Positions 25,018 to 33,525 of a DNA stretch of 46,536 nucleotides are shown piece after piece. The DNA comes from Aestuarierythrobacter sp037968495. GTDB lineage: Bacteria; Pseudomonadota; Alphaproteobacteria; Sphingomonadales; Sphingomonadaceae. The position numbers were made by a program, and so were the translations under genes. Where the stretch lies: assembly GCA_037968495.1 (NCBI GenBank), contig JBBKVP010000049.1:1-46536 (forward strand). Reading direction: 5' to 3'. The notes under the pieces were generated by a model that made no database searches, was not told the DNA's origin, and worked only from the letters and a program-made list of their open reading frames with translations. The stretch's first letter is position 1. Every line of letters starts with the position of its first letter.

Positions 25018-25812
25018 TCAAAAGGCGCGGATTTCTGCCAGCCCGTAACTTTCCAAGGCTGGCATCAGGCTGCTGAGCCCGCTCTGGTCTCCCGTCGCAA
25101 CCATGAAATCTGGTGTTTCACGTGTGAACTCATAAGCTTGTGTGAGGAAGGCTATACGCCTTGCGATCCCTTCTGCGCCGTCGACGAAGCGAACATTGCT
25201 GCCGAACTGATCGGCTAACTCGGATGTTACGAGCGGAAAATGTGTGCAGGCGAGCACGACTGTATCGATGTTCTCGCCGCCGTTTTGCTCGCGCAGGCCT
25301 GCCACGGCCGACTCGATTGCACCTACCGGCAGGGACTGGCCGCGCAGCTTTGCTTCCGCTGCACCGACCAGTTCAGGCGCTGCATGACGGAGCAGTTTTT
25401 TGCCTCCAGCAAATTCGTGTTCGAGGTTGTCGACATAGGCCTGCCGGATGGTCGCAGCGGTACCGAGCAGGCCGATCACTCCGGTCTTCGTCAGCGCCGC
25501 AGCGGGTTTGATCGCAGGCACGGTCCCGACCACGGGAAGATCAAGCGCGCTGCGCACTGCCGCCAGCGCAATCGTCGATGCTGTATTGCAAGCAATGGTC
25601 ACGAGGCGAGGCCGGAACCGCTCGACCATGCGGCCGAGCAATGCTGGAACGCGCGCCGCGATTTCGGCCTCTGATTTTTCACCGTAAGGCATGCCCGCGA
25701 AGTCGGCGGCGTAGATCACCGGAGCATTTGGCAGAGTCTTGCGCAGATTGGCCAAGACGCTCAGCCCGCCAACGCCGGAATCGAACAGAAGTATCGGGTC
25801 ACTCGGTTTCAT
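25018..25812 (-). CDS. murI: Glutamate racemase
   Basis: MurI makes D-glutamate for peptidoglycan. The 264-residue cofactor-independent enzyme has the two catalytic Cys regions: ATIACNTASTIAL and VVLACTHFPLV. The N-terminal ILLFDSGVGGLSVL, AADFAGMPYGEKS and VVGTVPAIKPAA segments are also typical. The start is ATG 25812. It is on the same strand as hemA and separated from it by 112 bases that hold a Fur-like palindrome. The upstream neighbour plsY is divergent. Confidence 0.94.
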   Translation of the reverse strand: MKPSDPILLFDSGVGGLSVLANLRKTLPNAPVIYAADFAGMPYGEKSEAEIAARVPALLGRMVERFRPRLVTIACNTASTIALAAVRSALDLPVVGTVPAIKPAAALTKTGVIGLLGTAATIRQAYVDNLEHEFAGGKKLLRHAAPELVGAAEAKLRGQSLPVGAIESAVAGLREQNGGENIDTVVLACTHFPLVTSELADQFGSNVRFVDGAEGIARRIAFLTQAYEFTRETPDFMVATGDQSGLSSLMPALESYGLAEIRAF

Positions 25813-25905
25813 TGCGCGCCGCTATGCCACCATTGTGGAGCAAAAAGGAAGGTCAGGCTTCGACAATCCTTCGACAATTTCGGGAGGACCCGATAAGAGC
25901 CGGCA

Positions 25906-26487
25906 ATGGACTGGATTTACGCAAGCCTGCTTGGCTACGCCCTTGGCTCGATACCGTTCGGGCTGATCTTGACGCGCATGGCCGGGATGGGCGATGTCCG
26001 CAATATCGGTTCAGGCAATATTGGCGCAACCAATGTGTTGCGGACGGGAAATAAGGGGCTGGCTGCGGCGACCTTGTTGCTTGATCTGGCGAAGGGTTTC
26101 GCGTCGGTTGCACTGGCGTGGATGTTGTTTCCAAGTGTTGTCGGCATGGCAGCAGTTGGCGCGATTATCGGACACTGCTTTCCTGTTTGGCTCCGCTTCA
26201 AGGGTGGCAAGGGCGTGGCGACATTGGCGGGCGTGTGCTTAAGTCTCGCATGGCAAATCGGTGCTGTTTACGCGGTAGTCTGGATCGGGATGCTGTCAGT
26301 GTTGCGTTTCTCCTCGCTCGCCGGAATGACCGCCGCGGTGATGACGCCTGCCGCCGCGTGGTGGTTTGGTTATCCGCAATTCCTCCCGTTTCTCAGTGTG
26401 ATTGCGGGTCTGATTCTGTGGCTCCACCGCGAGAATATCGGGCGGCTTAGGGCTGGCACTGAACCAAAGGTCGGCAGCAAGAAGTGA
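25906..26487 (+). CDS. plsY: Acyl-phosphate:glycerol-3-phosphate acyltransferase
   Basis: PlsY transfers an acyl group from acyl-phosphate to glycerol 3-phosphate in the inner membrane, the first step of phospholipid synthesis. The 193-residue multi-spanning protein shows the three family motifs: LGSIPFGLILTR, GSGNIGATNVLR and LRFKGGKGVATLAGV with GHCFPVW just before. The length is normal. A strong terminator follows. Confidence 0.95.
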   Translation: MDWIYASLLGYALGSIPFGLILTRMAGMGDVRNIGSGNIGATNVLRTGNKGLAAATLLLDLAKGFASVALAWMLFPSVVGMAAVGAIIGHCFPVWLRFKGGKGVATLAGVCLSLAWQIGAVYAVVWIGMLSVLRFSSLAGMTAAVMTPAAAWWFGYPQFLPFLSVIAGLILWLHRENIGRLRAGTEPKVGSKK

Positions 26488-26503
26488 GCGCGTCCTGCCC
26501 GTT

Positions 26504-26535
26504 CCCGTCTTCCCAGCTTTTTCTGGGAAGACGGG
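26504..26535 (+). terminator. Long hairpin terminator after plsY
   Basis: CCCGTCTTCCCAG and CTGGGAAGACGGG form a perfect 13-bp stem with a 6-base loop CTTTTT, 17 bases after the plsY stop, followed by TTAGTTTT. It separates plsY from dprA. Confidence 0.85.
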
Positions 26536-26562
26536 TTAGTTTTGAGATGATGGATCGTTGAT

Positions 26563-27554
26563 GTGAGCCTCTCGCAAGACGAAGCCTTTGCCCGCATCCG
26601 GTTGCTGCGTTCGCCCAATATCGGGCCTGTCAGCTATGCCCAACTACTCCGGCGGTTCAGCGGGGCTGTGCAGGCGCTTGATGCGCCTCCCGATCTCGCC
26701 AGCAAGGGTAAGCGCCAGTACCGCGCTGCGCCCAAGGACAAAATCGAGCGCGAGATTGCCGAAGTCCGCAAGGCCGGTGCGCGTTACCTGTTTCACGACA
26801 TGGCGGAATCTCCGCACCCACTCGGTCAGATCGAGAGCGCACCGCCGATCATTGCCATTCGTGGCGACGCTACGCTGGCATCCAAATCCTGTGTGGCGAT
26901 GGTCGGGGCGCGGAATGCCTCTACCGCGGCGGTTAAACTGGCGCGCGATTTCGCCCATGCGCTGGCTGACGAGGGGCTGGTGATTGTCTCGGGCCTTGCT
27001 CGCGGGATTGACGGCTCTGCGCACCTTGGCGCTATGCCCGCGACTATCGGCGTGATCGCCAGCGGCATAGATATCGCCTATCCGCTGCAGCATGCCGATT
27101 TGCAGGAACAGATCGCCAATGAAGGCCTGCTGATCGCCGAACAACCGCCTGGCATTGAACCGCGCGCCTAGCTGGGGAAAGCGGGCGCGAAATTATGGCG
27201 ATCCCCGGCAGTTCGCTCGACGCCCGCAGCCAAGGTTGCAACCAACTGATCCGCGACGGCGCGGTGCTTGTGCAATCGCCGGAGGGCGTCATCGAATTGC
27301 TGTCAGGTTTCGAAGGTGGGCCGCGCAGCACATTCCGCGAGGCAGGAGGATTTGACTATGATCTAGGCGAAGACTTCGCCGATGCGGAACCCGCTGATCT
27401 GGCCAGCTTGCTAACGACGGCACCCATTGGTGTGGACGAGCTCATCCGCCAGTCGGATGCGGGTGCGGCCTCTTTGCAGATGGCCCATCTCGAACTTGAA
27501 ATTTCGGGACAACTTGTGAGACATGCAGCGGGGAGAGTCAGTTTGTCGGGTTAG
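26563..27554 (+). pseudogene. dprA: DNA-processing protein DprA, broken by internal deletion and frameshift
   Basis: DprA loads RecA on incoming single-stranded DNA in transformation. The GTG-started frame encodes the N-terminal domain (RLLRSPNIGPVSYAQLLRRF) and the first part of the Rossmann fold (VAMVGARNAST, VSGLARGIDGSAHLGAM, IGVIASGIDIAYPLQHADL) up to EQPPGIEPRA, then stops. The downstream part resumes in another frame at LAGESGREIMAIPGSSLDAR and continues through the winged-helix C-terminus to 27554. The family segment between, normally carrying FPSRNRIIAGL and SGSLITAR (about 33 residues), is missing. The break falls at CCGCGCGCC (27160-27168), a sequence that could encode both edges of the gap, pointing to deletion between 9-bp repeats or an assembly collapse. 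As it stands the gene cannot make a working protein. Confidence 0.88.
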
Positions 27555-27581
27555 GTCTGGCACTTAAGAACGGGGATTGTC

Positions 27582-28295
27582 ATGGAGCGGGATACGGACA
27601 TCGGCGGGATTTTGAGCGAAACCTTCGCATTAGCGAGCGATACGGCGCGCGAGATTGCGTTGTTTATATTGGTGATCGGCGGAGTAAACGCGGTCGGTGT
27701 CGCGCTTGGCTATGTTGAATCCACGAATCAGATCATGGGTTTCGGCGGGGACGTGGTGATGGAGCCCGGCGATTCCATTTTATCCGGGCTCTACCAGCTT
27801 GGTGTTGTAATTCTCTCGGTCGTCGCATCCTATTTTCTGCTGACAAAACTGCTCGAAACGCGGGGCCGTTTGGGTCAGGGTGATACAAGGATTTGGGCCT
27901 ATATCGGCATGTCGATCCTTAGCTTTATCGGATTTGCGCTCGGCTTGGTCTTGCTGATCATTCCCGGCATCATGTTGATGGTTCGTTGGTCTGCTTCTTC
28001 CGGGTTTCTTCTCGGCGGGCGCAAGGGTGTGACCGAATCCTTAGGTGCAAGCTGGGATGCGACCAGCGGCCACGGCTGGACCATATTCTTAGCCGGTCTG
28101 GTTATGTTGATTGCGCTGGTTTTCGTTGGCGCTGTCACCGCCGGGATTGCTGGCGCATTGGGTAACCTGCAGGTTGTTGGCATTGTCGGCAGTATAGTTG
28201 AAGCGATCGGCACCGCGGCTTCGTTGTGTTTCGGTATTGCCGTTTATGTGCTGGTGCAGAGCGATGATCGGGAGATCGGCGAAGTCTTCAAGTAA
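27582..28295 (+). CDS. Multi-spanning membrane protein, unknown function
   Basis: This 237-residue protein begins at ATG 27582 after GGGGA. It has an N-terminal amphipathic segment (DIGGILSETFALASDTAREI) then about five or six hydrophobic helices, including FIGFALGLVLLIIPGIMLMV, a Gly/Pro-rich helix that recurs in the membrane domains of glycerophosphoryl-diester-phosphodiesterase-like and DUF975-like proteins. There is no catalytic domain attached. I can say only that it is an inner-membrane protein of that general type. It lies 27 bases after dprA. Confidence 0.75.
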   Translation: MERDTDIGGILSETFALASDTAREIALFILVIGGVNAVGVALGYVESTNQIMGFGGDVVMEPGDSILSGLYQLGVVILSVVASYFLLTKLLETRGRLGQGDTRIWAYIGMSILSFIGFALGLVLLIIPGIMLMVRWSASSGFLLGGRKGVTESLGASWDATSGHGWTIFLAGLVMLIALVFVGAVTAGIAGALGNLQVVGIVGSIVEAIGTAASLCFGIAVYVLVQSDDREIGEVFK

Positions 28296-28433
28296 GCCTA
28301 AAATTCCTAATGGGGTGGCGAAACTTCCAAACACTCGCCATATGGCCCGCGAAACATCACAGGCTTGACGGCGACCGAAACCCGGCCCCACTCTCGCGTG
28401 CATGTGTACACGTAAGGAAACTCCGTAACCACC

Positions 28434-30995
28434 ATGCAGCTTGTTATCGTCGAATCGCCAGCCAAGGCGAAGACCATCGAGAATTATCTGGGCAAGGGCT
28501 TCAAGGTCCTCGCATCATACGGCCACGTCCGCGATCTGCCGCCGAAAGATGGCAGCGTTCGCCCGGACGAAGATTTCGCGATGGATTGGGAAATGTACCG
28601 CGACAAGCAGAAGCAGGTGAAGGCAATCACCGATGCGGCCAAGACCGCTGACCGCTTGATCCTTGCGACTGACCCTGACCGCGAAGGTGAAGCCATCAGC
28701 TGGCACGTTCAGGAATTGCTGCGCAAGCGTAAGGCGCTGCCCAAGGTCGTCGACCGCGTCACGTTCAACGCGATTACCAAAAAGGCCGTGACCGATGCCA
28801 TGAAGGCCCCGCGCGGGCTCGATATGGATTTGATCGACGCCTATCTCGCACGCCGCGCACTGGACTATTTGTTCGGCTTTACGCTCAGCCCGGTTCTGTG
28901 GCGCAAGCTGCCCGGCGCTAAGTCTGCTGGTCGTGTCCAGTCGGTTGCGTTGCGCATTGTTGTCGACCGCGAGAAAGAAATCGAGGCTTTCAAGCCGGAA
29001 GAATATTGGTCGATTATTGCCAAATACGAGCAAGACGGCACCCAATTCGATACGCGTATGGTCAAGTTTGACGGCAACAAGATCGACAAGATGACGCTGG
29101 GCGAAGAAGGCTCCGCGATGAAGGCGAAAGCCGCCGTCGAGGGGTCGCGCTTCACCGTAGAAGAAGTCGAGACCAAGCCGCTCACCCGCAACCCGTCGCC
29201 GCCATTCACGACATCGACTTTGCAGCAGGAGGCATCGCGCAAACTTGGCTTCTCGGCCAGTCACACGATGCGGCTGGCGCAAAACCTGTATGAAGCCGGC
29301 GCAATCACATACATGCGTACTGACGGCGTTCAGATGGACGGAAGCGCTATTGACGCTGCTCGCAAAGCCATCGCCGAGCGTTACGACAGCAATTATGTGC
29401 CCGAAAAGGCGCGCTTCTACGCCACTAAGGCCAAAAACGCGCAGGAGGCTCACGAAGCCATCCGCCCAACCAGTTTCAAGGTCGACCGCAAGGGCAGCGG
29501 CGATGAAGCCAAGCTCTATTCACTGATCTTCAAGCGCGCGATGGCGAGCCAAATGTCCGGCGCGCGTCTTGAACGCACCGCTGTCACACTCCGCGACCCA
29601 ACGGGCCGCCATGAACTCCGCGCGACGGGCCAAGTCGTGAAATTCCCCGGCTTCATGGCTGTGTATGAAGAAGGCCGCGACGATAGTGAAGACGACGCGA
29701 ATCTGTTGCCGCATATGGCAAAGGGTGTTGCCCCGCACCGCAAGTCGGTCGAGGCGAACCAACACTTCACCCAGCCGCCGCCGCGTTTCTCCGAGGCCAG
29801 CCTCGTCAAACGGCTGGAGGAGCTCGGCATCGGCCGTCCGTCCACTTACGCCAGCACCATCCAGACGATCCGCGACCGTGACTATGTTCGGATGGAAAAA
29901 AACCGCTTCTTTGCAGAGGAAAGCGGACGGCTGCTGACCAGTTTCCTCGAACGCTTCTTCCCGCGCTATGTCGCCTATGACTTCACGGCGGGCATGGAAG
30001 ACCAGCTCGACGTGGTGTCGGACGGCAAGGCCGAGTATAAGCAGTTGCTCGCCGACTTCTGGAAGGATTTCAAACCCAAGTCCGACGAGGTGATGGAATT
30101 CAAACCATCCGAAGTTTCCGAAATCCTCGACGAGTTCCTCTCCGATTACCTCTTCCCGCCCAAGGAAGGTGGCAGTGATCCGCGCATGTGCCCGAAATGC
30201 GAGGCTGGCCGTCTGGCCCTTCGTGGCGGAAAATATGGCGCGTTTGTCGCGTGCTCCAACTATCCCGAATGCAAATTCACCCGCCGTTTCGCGCAACCGG
30301 GCGGTGAGGGTGATGACGGCGCCGATGACCAGTCGATGGGCAAGGATCCTGTCAGCGGTCTCGAAGTCGAGCGCAAAACGGGGCGCTTTGGCCTCTACAT
30401 CCAATTGGGTGAGGGAAAAGAAGCCAAGCGCGCTAGCATCCCCAAGGACCTCGACGATTTCGATCTTGATTGGGCACTAAAGCTGCTCGACCTGCCGCGG
30501 ATCGTGGGTGAACACCCCGAAACTGGCAAGGAAATCGAAGCCGCCATCGGGCGTTATGGACCGTACCTGCGGCACGACGGCAAATATGCCAAGCTGACCA
30601 GCACGCGCGATGTCTTCGATACCGGCATGAACACGGCGGTTACGCTGCTGGCTGAAGCTGCCAACCGAAAGGGCGGCACCCGCGCCAAAGCTGAACCGAT
30701 CAAGACGTTCGCCAAGCACCCGGTTAGCGAAGCCGAAATGAAGGTGCTGCCTGGCCGTTATGGCCCCTATGTCACCGACGGCACCACCAACGCCACGATC
30801 CCGCGCGACATGAAGCCGGAAGACGTGACTGAAGAACAAGCCATCGCCTTGATCGACGCCCGCGTCGCCAAGGGGCCGGTGAAGAAAAAGCGTAAGGCTC
30901 CGGCGAAGAAAAAGGCTCCAGCCAAAAAGAAGGCTGCTGCCAAGAAGAAGCCAGCGGCGAAGAAAAAGGCGCCTACGAAGAAGAAGGCAGACTGA
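28434..30995 (+). CDS. topA: DNA topoisomerase I
   Basis: TopA (853 residues) relaxes negative supercoils. It has the Toprim domain at the N-terminus (VIVESPAKAKTIENYLG and ATDPDREGEAISWHV), catalytic Tyr in GAITYMRTDGVQMD, RPSTYASTIQTIRDRDYV, one four-Cys zinc ribbon (CPKCEAGRLALRGGKYGAFV then CSNYPEC), and several C-terminal beta-type repeats with GRYGPYL/V. It ends in a Lys/Ala/Pro-rich tail (about residues 820-853, AKKK units), which is common in alphaproteobacterial and actinobacterial TopA and should help DNA binding. The start is ATG 28434. The 138 bases before it hold no other gene. Confidence 0.96.
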   Translation: MQLVIVESPAKAKTIENYLGKGFKVLASYGHVRDLPPKDGSVRPDEDFAMDWEMYRDKQKQVKAITDAAKTADRLILATDPDREGEAISWHVQELLRKRKALPKVVDRVTFNAITKKAVTDAMKAPRGLDMDLIDAYLARRALDYLFGFTLSPVLWRKLPGAKSAGRVQSVALRIVVDREKEIEAFKPEEYWSIIAKYEQDGTQFDTRMVKFDGNKIDKMTLGEEGSAMKAKAAVEGSRFTVEEVETKPLTRNPSPPFTTSTLQQEASRKLGFSASHTMRLAQNLYEAGAITYMRTDGVQMDGSAIDAARKAIAERYDSNYVPEKARFYATKAKNAQEAHEAIRPTSFKVDRKGSGDEAKLYSLIFKRAMASQMSGARLERTAVTLRDPTGRHELRATGQVVKFPGFMAVYEEGRDDSEDDANLLPHMAKGVAPHRKSVEANQHFTQPPPRFSEASLVKRLEELGIGRPSTYASTIQTIRDRDYVRMEKNRFFAEESGRLLTSFLERFFPRYVAYDFTAGMEDQLDVVSDGKAEYKQLLADFWKDFKPKSDEVMEFKPSEVSEILDEFLSDYLFPPKEGGSDPRMCPKCEAGRLALRGGKYGAFVACSNYPECKFTRRFAQPGGEGDDGADDQSMGKDPVSGLEVERKTGRFGLYIQLGEGKEAKRASIPKDLDDFDLDWALKLLDLPRIVGEHPETGKEIEAAIGRYGPYLRHDGKYAKLTSTRDVFDTGMNTAVTLLAEAANRKGGTRAKAEPIKTFAKHPVSEAEMKVLPGRYGPYVTDGTTNATIPRDMKPEDVTEEQAIALIDARVAKGPVKKKRKAPAKKKAPAKKKAAAKKKPAAKKKAPTKKKAD

Positions 30996-31002
30996 ACCGA
31001 TC

Positions 31003-31030
31003 CGTCATCCCGGCCTGTGCTGGGATGACG
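31003..31030. repeat. REP-like palindrome after topA (possible terminator)
   Basis: CGTCATCCC and GGGATGACG form a 9-bp inverted repeat around GGCCTGTGCT, beginning 8 bases after the topA stop. The same GTCATCCCAGC/GCTGGGATGAC family recurs at 31609-31628. No T-run follows, so it is mainly a dispersed repeat, though it may stabilise the transcript end. Confidence 0.7.
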
Positions 31031-31238
31031 AAGCGCGGGCGCTAGGGTTACACAAGTTACACCCTGTAAGCTTTGACCAGGCGCAGCTAATCTAGCGTTT
31101 TCTATAACTTACGCGTCAAAACGCGAAGCGGACACTTTTGACGAAGCGGTGAAAACAGATATATGACGATGTGAAAGAACCGGTCACGCTCTGACAAATA
31201 TCGGCTGTGTAGGACAGCAAATTGGGGAGGAAAGCAAA

Positions 31239-31421
31239 ATGGGCAAAGAGACCTTCGAGCGCCACAAACAGCCATGGAAGTCTGAAGAGGCGGCCAAGCT
31301 GAAGCTGCTCGCCACCAAAGGTCAGGGCCTCAAGCAAATCTCCAAAGCGCTCAACCGCAGCGAGGAATCGACGCGGGACTTCGCCAAGAAAAACAAGATC
31401 GCGATTGCTAAGAAGCGTTAG
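31239..31421 (+). CDS. Small basic protein with helix-turn-helix-like segment
   Basis: The 60-residue Lys-rich protein starts at ATG 31239 after an excellent ribosome site (GGGGAGGAAAG). The middle, KLLATKGQGLKQISKALNRS, looks like a short helix-turn-helix similar to SANT/Myb-like or resolvase-type HTH units, and the C-terminus (FAKKNKIAIAKKR) is strongly basic. It probably binds nucleic acid; no partner or target is visible. Upstream at 31047-31062 are two direct GTTACAC repeats, the second also part of TTACA-CCC-TGTAA, which may be an operator. Confidence 0.75.
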   Translation: MGKETFERHKQPWKSEEAAKLKLLATKGQGLKQISKALNRSEESTRDFAKKNKIAIAKKR

Positions 31422-31448
31422 GCGGGCACAAATTTGCCAACTTCGTCA

Positions 31449-31628
31449 TGCTGAACTCGTTTCAGCACGCATGGTGCCTCCTATATCGATCTGCGCTTTA
31501 GGTGAAATGGACCCTGAAACAAGTTCAGGGTGACGACATGCTTTCAGTTGTCCGTTACCCCAGCGCAGGCTGGGGCGGGTTCAGCCAAGTCGGAGTTTGC
31601 GGCCAGCGATCCCAGCCTGCGCTGGGAT
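31449..31628. repeat. Cluster of four REP-like palindromes
   Basis: Four short inverted repeats lie within 180 bases: TGCTGAA-CTCGT-TTCAGCA (31449-31467), CCCTGAA-ACAAG-TTCAGGG (31512-31530), CCCCAGC-GCAG-GCTGGGG (31558-31575) and ATCCCAGC-CTGC-GCTGGGAT (31609-31628). They belong to two sequence types, CTGAA/TTCAG and CCCAGC/GCTGGG, each paired with GTCAT or GTGACG at an edge. No gene lies in 31422-31754. Such palindromes are dispersed in sphingomonad genomes and are usually moved by REP-associated transposases; none is in the window. Confidence 0.75.
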
Positions 31629-31754
31629 GACGGAGAGAGGAATGAGAAGTCAAAAGCTAAACATCCTAACAACTAGATTGAGAAGCTAAATACGGCGCTC
31701 TGGTCTCAAGCGATTAGAATAGAAAAGCTAGAGGATTGAGCAGAGGATATCGCG

Positions 31755-31907
31755 ATGAAGGTTGAGGACCTCAATCGCCCGCCGAGTCAGCAGGATGGAC
31801 TAAAAATCATGAGGAAGGTTCAGTCAGATTTATGGGATATGGAGGTCAAGTTAGAAGATCTGGCTTGGTCACTTGATGCAGCAGTCGTCGCTTTGGAAGA
31901 GTGTTAG
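31755..31907 (+). CDS. Small acidic helical ORF, 50 residues
   Basis: ATG 31755 with AGAGGA nine bases upstream opens a 50-codon frame ending at TAG 31905. The peptide (MKVEDLNRPPSQQDGLKIMR at the start, then a heptad-like VKLEDLAWSLDAAVVALEE) is acidic and likely helical. The DNA is more AT-rich than the flanking genes. An unstarted frame just before it (IEKLNTALWSQAIRIEKLED) has the same look, so this may be the remnant of a longer coiled-coil gene. No family is recognised. Confidence 0.45.
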   Translation: MKVEDLNRPPSQQDGLKIMRKVQSDLWDMEVKLEDLAWSLDAAVVALEEC

Positions 31908-31927
31908 AATTAGCTAGACCCTTATCC

Positions 31928-32842
31928 TTACTTCCCAAATTCCAGCCCCATTTCTTCGAAGACTTCCTTATCGTCAGCCCAGTTTTCGCTGACCTTTACG
32001 TGCAGGAACAGGTGCACCTTCTGACCTAGCAGTTCGGTCAGTTCTAACCTCGCAGCCTCACCAATTGCCTTGATCTTCGAACCACCTTTGCCGAGCACAA
32101 TCGGCTTTTGGCTGTCGCGGCCGATTACGATTTGCTGGCGGATTTCTACGCTGCCGTCTTTGCGCTGCGTGTAGCTTTCGGGGCGTACGGCGCTGTCATA
32201 AGGTAGTTCTTCGTGAAGCTGGCGATACAGCTGTTCGCGGGTGATTTCGGCAGCCAGCAGGCGTTCGCTGGCGTCCGACACTTGGTCTTCGGGATAGTGC
32301 CACACGCTTTCGGGCATCAGCGCCGCGAGCGCGTCTTTGAGTTCGGGCACGCCGTCACCTGATAGGGCGGAGATGAAGTAGATTTCCTCGAAATCAACCG
32401 CTTCGCCCAGTTCCTGCGCCAGTTTCAGCAGCGGTTCTTTCTTGGCGATATCAACCTTGTTGAGCACCAGCAGCTTGCGTTCCGGGCGGTCCTTCAGGCT
32501 TTCCAGTAGAGGCGTAAGTTCGTGGCGGCGCTGTTTGATCGGATCGACCATCAACACAATGGCGTCGGCTTCTTGTGCGCCCTCCCATGCTGCCGCGACC
32601 ATGGCGCGGTCGAGCCGCCGCTTGGGCGCGAAGATGCCGGGAGTGTCGGCGAGTATGATCTGGGTTTTACCGTGAAGCGCAACGCCAAGCATCCGCGCCC
32701 GCGTCGTCTGCGCCTTGGCCGAAGTGATCACGACCTTCTGGCCGACCAGTGCATTCACCAGCGTACTTTTACCAGCGTTTGGCGCACCGATTACGGCAAC
32801 CACGCCGCATTTGGTTGCCGGGTCTGGTTTCGTATCGGTCAC
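31928..32842 (-). CDS. era: GTPase Era
   Basis: Era (304 residues) helps mature 16S rRNA and assemble the 30S subunit. The GTPase motifs are G1 GAPNAGKSTLVNAL, the switch-I Thr in KAQTTRARMLGV, G3 DTPGIF and G4 NKVD. The C-terminal KH RNA-binding domain has VIGRDSQKPIVLGKGGSKIK and a final EEMGLEFGK. The start is GTG 32842, overlapping the rnc stop (GTGA). It is the last gene of lepB-rnc-era, a conserved operon. Confidence 0.96.
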   Translation of the reverse strand: MTDTKPDPATKCGVVAVIGAPNAGKSTLVNALVGQKVVITSAKAQTTRARMLGVALHGKTQIILADTPGIFAPKRRLDRAMVAAAWEGAQEADAIVLMVDPIKQRRHELTPLLESLKDRPERKLLVLNKVDIAKKEPLLKLAQELGEAVDFEEIYFISALSGDGVPELKDALAALMPESVWHYPEDQVSDASERLLAAEITREQLYRQLHEELPYDSAVRPESYTQRKDGSVEIRQQIVIGRDSQKPIVLGKGGSKIKAIGEAARLELTELLGQKVHLFLHVKVSENWADDKEVFEEMGLEFGK

Positions 32843-33525
32843 GCGTATTTCTCCATAAATGCTCTTGCTGCGGCCGTTTCGGCTTCGCGTTTGCTGGTGG
32901 CGGTGGCTTCGGCCTTGCCGACGTTTTTCACGGCCACACTGACGGTGAATTGCGCCGCGTGGTCGGGTCCGCTGCGGGTGATGATGTCATATTCGGGCGG
33001 CTTGCGTTGGTTGCCCGCTGCCCATTCTTGCAATGCGCTTTTCGGATGCTTGGAGACGCCCGTGTCGGATGACATCACGGGCTCCCAAATATCGCGGATC
33101 AGGTCGCGTGTTGTGTCAAAGCCGCGCTCGATAAAGCTCGCGCCCAACAGGCTTTCCACCACATCACCGAGGATGTTGTCGCTTTCCGCCCCGCCATCGT
33201 CGCGCGCTTGTTTGCCAAGGCGGATATGATCGGGCAGCCCGATCTGGCGGGCCACTAAGGCACAGGTCGTGCGGCTAACAAGTGCATTCAGGCGCTGTGA
33301 CAGAGTGCCTTCCTGCCCGGAATTGCGTTCATACAGCCAGTCGGCAATTGACAGGCCCAGCACGCGGTCACCGAGGAATTCGAGTCGTTCGTAATCGCGT
33401 TTCGCGCCGAAGCTGCCGTGTGTCAGTGCCTCGACATAGATCGCGTCATCCTGCGGCGTGATCCCGAGACCCGTCAGCCATTCTCGGGCTTCGGGCCACA
33501 GGATCGTATCACTGTCCTTCGTCAA
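32839..33525 (-). CDS. rnc: Ribonuclease III
   Basis: RNase III (228 residues) cuts double-stranded RNA in rRNA and mRNA processing. The catalytic domain has the signature ERLEFLGDRVLGLSIADWLY and the second acidic site in NILGDVVESLLGASFIERGF. A C-terminal double-stranded-RNA-binding domain starts at PKSALQEWAAGNQRKPP. The start is TTG 33525, overlapping the lepB stop (TTGA); no closer start fits the family N-terminus. Its stop overlaps the era start, so the three genes are translationally coupled. Confidence 0.95.
   Translation of the reverse strand: MTKDSDTILWPEAREWLTGLGITPQDDAIYVEALTHGSFGAKRDYERLEFLGDRVLGLSIADWLYERNSGQEGTLSQRLNALVSRTTCALVARQIGLPDHIRLGKQARDDGGAESDNILGDVVESLLGASFIERGFDTTRDLIRDIWEPVMSSDTGVSKHPKSALQEWAAGNQRKPPEYDIITRSGPDHAAQFTVSVAVKNVGKAEATATSKREAETAAARAFMEKYA

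Noticed and set aside
28515..30404. Long minus-strand frames opposite topA
   Set aside because: Shadow frames of topA; no family features.
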